Positions 5,483-7,900 of a stretch of DNA of 7,900 nt are shown here, in pieces. Location of the stretch: contig JAQSXM010000138.1 in NCBI GenBank assembly GCA_029256645.1, positions 1-7,900 on the forward strand. Direction: 5' to 3'. The position numbers and the translations under genes are program-made. The notes under the pieces are model-generated. The model was not told the DNA's origin and did no database searches. It saw only the letters and a program-made list of their open reading frames with translations. Origin of the DNA: Sporomusa sp. (lineage in GTDB: Bacteria > Bacillota_C > Negativicutes > Sporomusales > Sporomusaceae). The number at the start of each line of letters is the position of its first letter. Position 1 is the first letter of the stretch.

Positions 5483-6436
5483 TTACCAGTTGATGTGTTC
5501 GGCCACCTGGGCTTCAGGGTTCAATGCAACCTCCCGCAAAACCCATTCTCTAAATACCGGATAACCGGTCCTGTCAACGATGTAGCCGACATGCTCTTTA
5601 CCGCCAGGGGCTTCTTTATCAATAAATTGGTCAATATAGGCGTAGGTATTCCTGATTATCCCAAGAATACCGGCTTCATCGACCCACCGGATGAACGGCT
5701 GGGCAATACGGGGATCCCGCTTGCCGGTACGCCCCATAATGACTAGCTGGTACAGCTTAGTACTGCTTCTTGTCCAGGCCCCGGTAGGGCATTTAATTAC
5801 ACATTCCCCACACCCAATGCACTTGTCGGCATCGCGGGCAACCTTGAAGTTTTCGAACCAGAGAGCCCCGAAAGCCTTCTTCTTGCAGTTAGTGACACAC
5901 GCCTGGCAGCCGACACAGCGGTAAGCGTCATAGTGCGGCTCATTCATGCCGATAATACCGTAGTCGTGCATCCGGGACTTAATACAGTCATTGGGACAGC
6001 CGGTAAGGGCAATTTTAACATGATGATCATTCGGAAAGATAACCTGCTCAATGCGTTGGGCAAAGGCACTGGTATCATAGTTGCCAAAGGGACAGACCTT
6101 GCTGCCGATACAGGCAGACACGTTGCGGGTTCCGGCTGCCGGATAGCCGCTGCCCGGGCTAACCTGGCTGATGTTCAGTCCTTCAATGACCGGCTGCAGC
6201 ATTGCATTTACCTCCGGAATTTTATCCATCGGGATACCGGGGATCTCAAACCCCTGTCTGGTAGTCAGGTGTACGGTGCCATTGCCGTAAAGCTCGGCGG
6301 TTTGCCTGATCACCTCTAAATATTTAGCATCAAGATGCCCGCCCGGCACCCGGATTCTGGCTGCGGTCTGATAGCGTTCTTTCGTAACCCGAAACGCATT
6401 CTTTTTTAAGCGTTTGGTGTTGATATCCATGCTCAT
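5483..6436 (-). CDS. asrC: Anaerobic sulfite reductase subunit C (siroheme/4Fe-4S catalytic subunit)
   Basis: A 317-residue catalytic subunit of the NADH-dependent sulfite reductase that reduces sulfite to sulfide with six electrons. The siroheme/4Fe-4S site is visible as C109-x5-C115 (ACIGSKVCPFG) and C147-x3-C151 (TGCPNDC). Upstream are the nitrite/sulfite reductase half-domain features GTVHLTTRQGFEIPGI (53-68) and SPGSGYPAAGTRNVSAC. Two inserted ferredoxin clusters follow, C174/177/180-C184 and C206/209/212-C216. The C-terminal part (about 225-317) completes the fold. Its length is close to the Salmonella protein (about 337). The ATG at 6436 has GGGAGGG at 6444-6450, 7 nt away; a second in-frame ATG two codons later is less well spaced. 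It starts 14 bp after asrB and is the last gene of the operon. No clear terminator follows it, so some read-through into the Fe-S gene is possible. Confidence 0.96.
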   Translation of the reverse strand: MSMDINTKRLKKNAFRVTKERYQTAARIRVPGGHLDAKYLEVIRQTAELYGNGTVHLTTRQGFEIPGIPMDKIPEVNAMLQPVIEGLNISQVSPGSGYPAAGTRNVSACIGSKVCPFGNYDTSAFAQRIEQVIFPNDHHVKIALTGCPNDCIKSRMHDYGIIGMNEPHYDAYRCVGCQACVTNCKKKAFGALWFENFKVARDADKCIGCGECVIKCPTGAWTRSSTKLYQLVIMGRTGKRDPRIAQPFIRWVDEAGILGIIRNTYAYIDQFIDKEAPGGKEHVGYIVDRTGYPVFREWVLREVALNPEAQVAEHINW

Positions 6437-6450
6437 ATTGTCACCCTCCC

Positions 6451-7245
6451 TTAATCCAGCAGCGTTTTGGCCTTGACATAATTAAATACCGGGCCTTCCA
6501 GACAGATATAGGTATCATCCATTTTGCAATGGCCGCATTTGCCTACACCACAGCACATTTTTCGTTCATAAGAAACCCAGATGTTCTCCTCAGCAGCCCC
6601 GTTACTCAGGAATTCCGCTACCGTAAACTTCATCATCAGCGGTGGCCCGACTACAATGATTTGGGCCTGGCTGATATCAGACACTGCAAGATCTTTGATG
6701 TATGTGGTAATTAGCCCGGTATTACCCAGGTACGAACTGTCACTGCTTTTATCAACAGTCAAAACAATATTTATCGTCTGCCGCCATTTTTCCAGGTCAG
6801 CTTTAAAAAGAATATCCTGAGGTGACTTAAACCCGGCCAGCAGTGTGAACGATTTAGCCTCGCCGGGATTGGCGGCGAAATAGTCAACAATACCTTTAAC
6901 CGGTGCCAGGCCGGTGCCGCCGGCAGCAACGATAACCTCCTTGCCGCGATACAGGCCGGCATCAAATCCATTGCCGTACGGCCCGCGCAGAAAGAGCGCA
7001 TCGCCTTCCTGCAATTCATGAATCGTATTTGTTACAACCCCAACCCGCCGGATTGTCAGACCGATAGAGTTATCACCAATGTCGCTCACCGAAATTGGGG
7101 CCTCACCGTATTTAGGGATCGAGACCTCAAAGAATTGGCCGGGTTTAACAGAGCCGCTATATTCCATAAAGAAGGTATAATCAGTGTCGGTATGTGGCAC
7201 GATTTTCAAAATACGCGATCTAAACGGCTTATAGATATTACTCAT
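6451..7245 (-). CDS. asrB: Anaerobic sulfite reductase subunit B (FAD/NADH oxidoreductase)
   Basis: A 264-residue flavoprotein of the ferredoxin-NADP reductase family that takes electrons from NADH into the Asr complex. The FAD-binding barrel covers residues 5-95, with the flavin motif GEAPISVSD (47-55) and LRGPYGNGF (86-94). The nucleotide-binding half begins with AAGGTGLAPVKG (107-118) and includes VVGPPLMMKF (198-207). The C-terminus carries a PyrK/DHODB-type 2Fe-2S motif, CCGVGKCGHC with C232, C237 and C240, and the fourth ligand C248 (YICLEGPVF). The length matches the family. The ATG at 7245 overlaps the TGA of asrA in an ATGA arrangement, implying translational coupling, and GAGGGGG lies about 7 nt upstream. 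Together with AsrA it should relay electrons to the siroheme of AsrC. Confidence 0.96.
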   Translation of the reverse strand: MSNIYKPFRSRILKIVPHTDTDYTFFMEYSGSVKPGQFFEVSIPKYGEAPISVSDIGDNSIGLTIRRVGVVTNTIHELQEGDALFLRGPYGNGFDAGLYRGKEVIVAAGGTGLAPVKGIVDYFAANPGEAKSFTLLAGFKSPQDILFKADLEKWRQTINIVLTVDKSSDSSYLGNTGLITTYIKDLAVSDISQAQIIVVGPPLMMKFTVAEFLSNGAAEENIWVSYERKMCCGVGKCGHCKMDDTYICLEGPVFNYVKAKTLLD

Positions 7246-7900
7246 GCCTGCGCCCCCTCTGCAGCTGTTGCCAGCTTATTAATACAGTTGGCAAACGAGA
7301 TATATTCCGGACAGATATCGTCACAGCGGCCACAGCCAACACACATGTGATGGCCAAACCTTTTTTTATAATCGCCGACTTTGTGCATAACGCGAAAGCG
7401 CATTCGCTCGCCTTTATCCTTACGGAACCCATGCCCGCCCGCCATGTCGGTAAAGCCGTCAACCATGCAGGAGGCCCATACCCGCCGGCGTTCACCGGTA
7501 TTGGCATTGTCCTTATAAAAAATATCCTGCATTGAGAAACAACTGCAGGTCGGACAAACAAAGCTGCAGCGCCCGCACCCCAGACAGCGGGCAGAATACT
7601 CCTGCCACGCAGGCGACCCGGCCACCCCGGTAAGGGCTATGTTCTCAGGAACCGTTACCGTAACAGGGTTTTCCCGGACAAACAGCGGCTCACTCTGAAC
7701 CTGCGGCTCATCACAACAGTTGAACTCGCTGTTATTGACACCAATATAAACCGACTCCCCGGCTAACCTGACAAATAAGTCATATTCATCGGTAGAATTG
7801 GTCCCCATGCTAACACAAAAACAGTTAGCAAAACTATTCTGACATTCAATCAAAGCAAACCGCACCTTTTCGCGAAAAACCTTGTAATACGGATCTTCCA
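7242..7900 (-). CDS. asrA: Anaerobic sulfite reductase subunit A (4Fe-4S), 5' end outside window
   Basis: The visible 218 residues run in frame to the right-hand edge (first full codon at 7898, reading EDPYYKVFREKVRFALIECQ), so the GTG at 7865 is not the start. About 130 N-terminal residues are missing relative to the Salmonella subunit (about 347). Hallmarks are CFCVSMGTN, two ferredoxin-type clusters (C105/108/111-C115 in ARCLGCGRCSFVCPTC, and C186/189/192-C196 in HHMCVGCGRCDDICPEY, numbered from the window edge), and the conserved WASCMVDGFTDMAGGHGFR between them. It is the iron-sulfur electron-transfer subunit of the sulfite reductase. It overlaps asrB by 4 bp at its TGA. The promoter of the operon lies outside the window. 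Confidence 0.95.
   Translation of the reverse strand, partial: EDPYYKVFREKVRFALIECQNSFANCFCVSMGTNSTDEYDLFVRLAGESVYIGVNNSEFNCCDEPQVQSEPLFVRENPVTVTVPENIALTGVAGSPAWQEYSARCLGCGRCSFVCPTCSCFSMQDIFYKDNANTGERRRVWASCMVDGFTDMAGGHGFRKDKGERMRFRVMHKVGDYKKRFGHHMCVGCGRCDDICPEYISFANCINKLATAAEGAQA

Noticed and set aside
5464..5485. Terminator after asrC
   Set aside because: Only a 4-5 bp GGTAA/TTAC pairing around a C-rich loop is present and no T-run follows.
5933..6319. 128-codon open frame on the plus strand
   Set aside because: It is antisense to the siroheme-binding part of asrC, so it is a by-product of that gene's codon use.
1..7900. CRISPR arrays, tRNA or rRNA genes, transposase or integrase genes, toxin-antitoxin pairs
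   Set aside because: No regularly spaced repeats, no tRNA-like or rRNA-like sequence and no such protein families were seen on either strand.

Overview
All recognisable genes in this window lie on the minus strand, so transcription runs from right to left. The content points to an anaerobic, fermentative member of the Firmicutes/Bacillota: a three-subunit anaerobic sulfite reductase (Asr), a pyruvate formate-lyase, several 4Fe-4S proteins and a radical SAM enzyme, with strong AGGAGG-like ribosome binding sites and SigA-like promoters. A Negativicutes host of the Sporomusaceae kind would fit, but that is an inference from protein style and gene content and no marker gene proves it.

Layout from right to left (the direction of transcription). 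(1) 7900-5483: asrA (N-terminus outside the window), asrB and asrC. asrA and asrB overlap by 4 bp and asrB and asrC are 14 bp apart, so this is a tight operon for NADH-dependent reduction of sulfite to sulfide. (2) 5361-4081: a protein with a putative winged-helix N-terminus, a very cysteine-rich middle and two 4Fe-4S ferredoxin clusters. It has its own TTG start, two possible promoters and a good intrinsic terminator, and sits directly downstream of asr. (3) 3992-3920: a 73-nt REPIN-like element made of two inverted 27-nt units. (4) 3891-2998: a radical SAM protein whose start codon region carries a 7-bp tandem duplication. (5) 2924-2183: a small VOC/glyoxalase-fold protein and an 84-residue zinc-ribbon protein, separated by 61 bp holding a 27-bp dyad, then a strong inverted-repeat terminator. 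(6) 2100-1: a promoter, a leader of about 190 nt holding a probable ZTP (pfl-motif) riboswitch and attenuator hairpin, then pflB, cut by the left edge before its glycyl-radical loop.

Functionally the window joins two anaerobic redox modules. Asr disposes of NADH by making sulfide. PflB splits pyruvate into acetyl-CoA and formate. The riboswitch would link pflB expression to ZTP, the alarmone for 10-formyl-tetrahydrofolate shortage, so that formate is made when one-carbon units run low. The iron-sulfur protein next to asr could be an electron carrier or redox-responsive partner, but its function is not known from the sequence. I see no fully new multi-gene system. The most interesting items are the riboswitch, the wHTH/Fe-S protein, the REPIN-like element and the duplicated start of the radical SAM gene.
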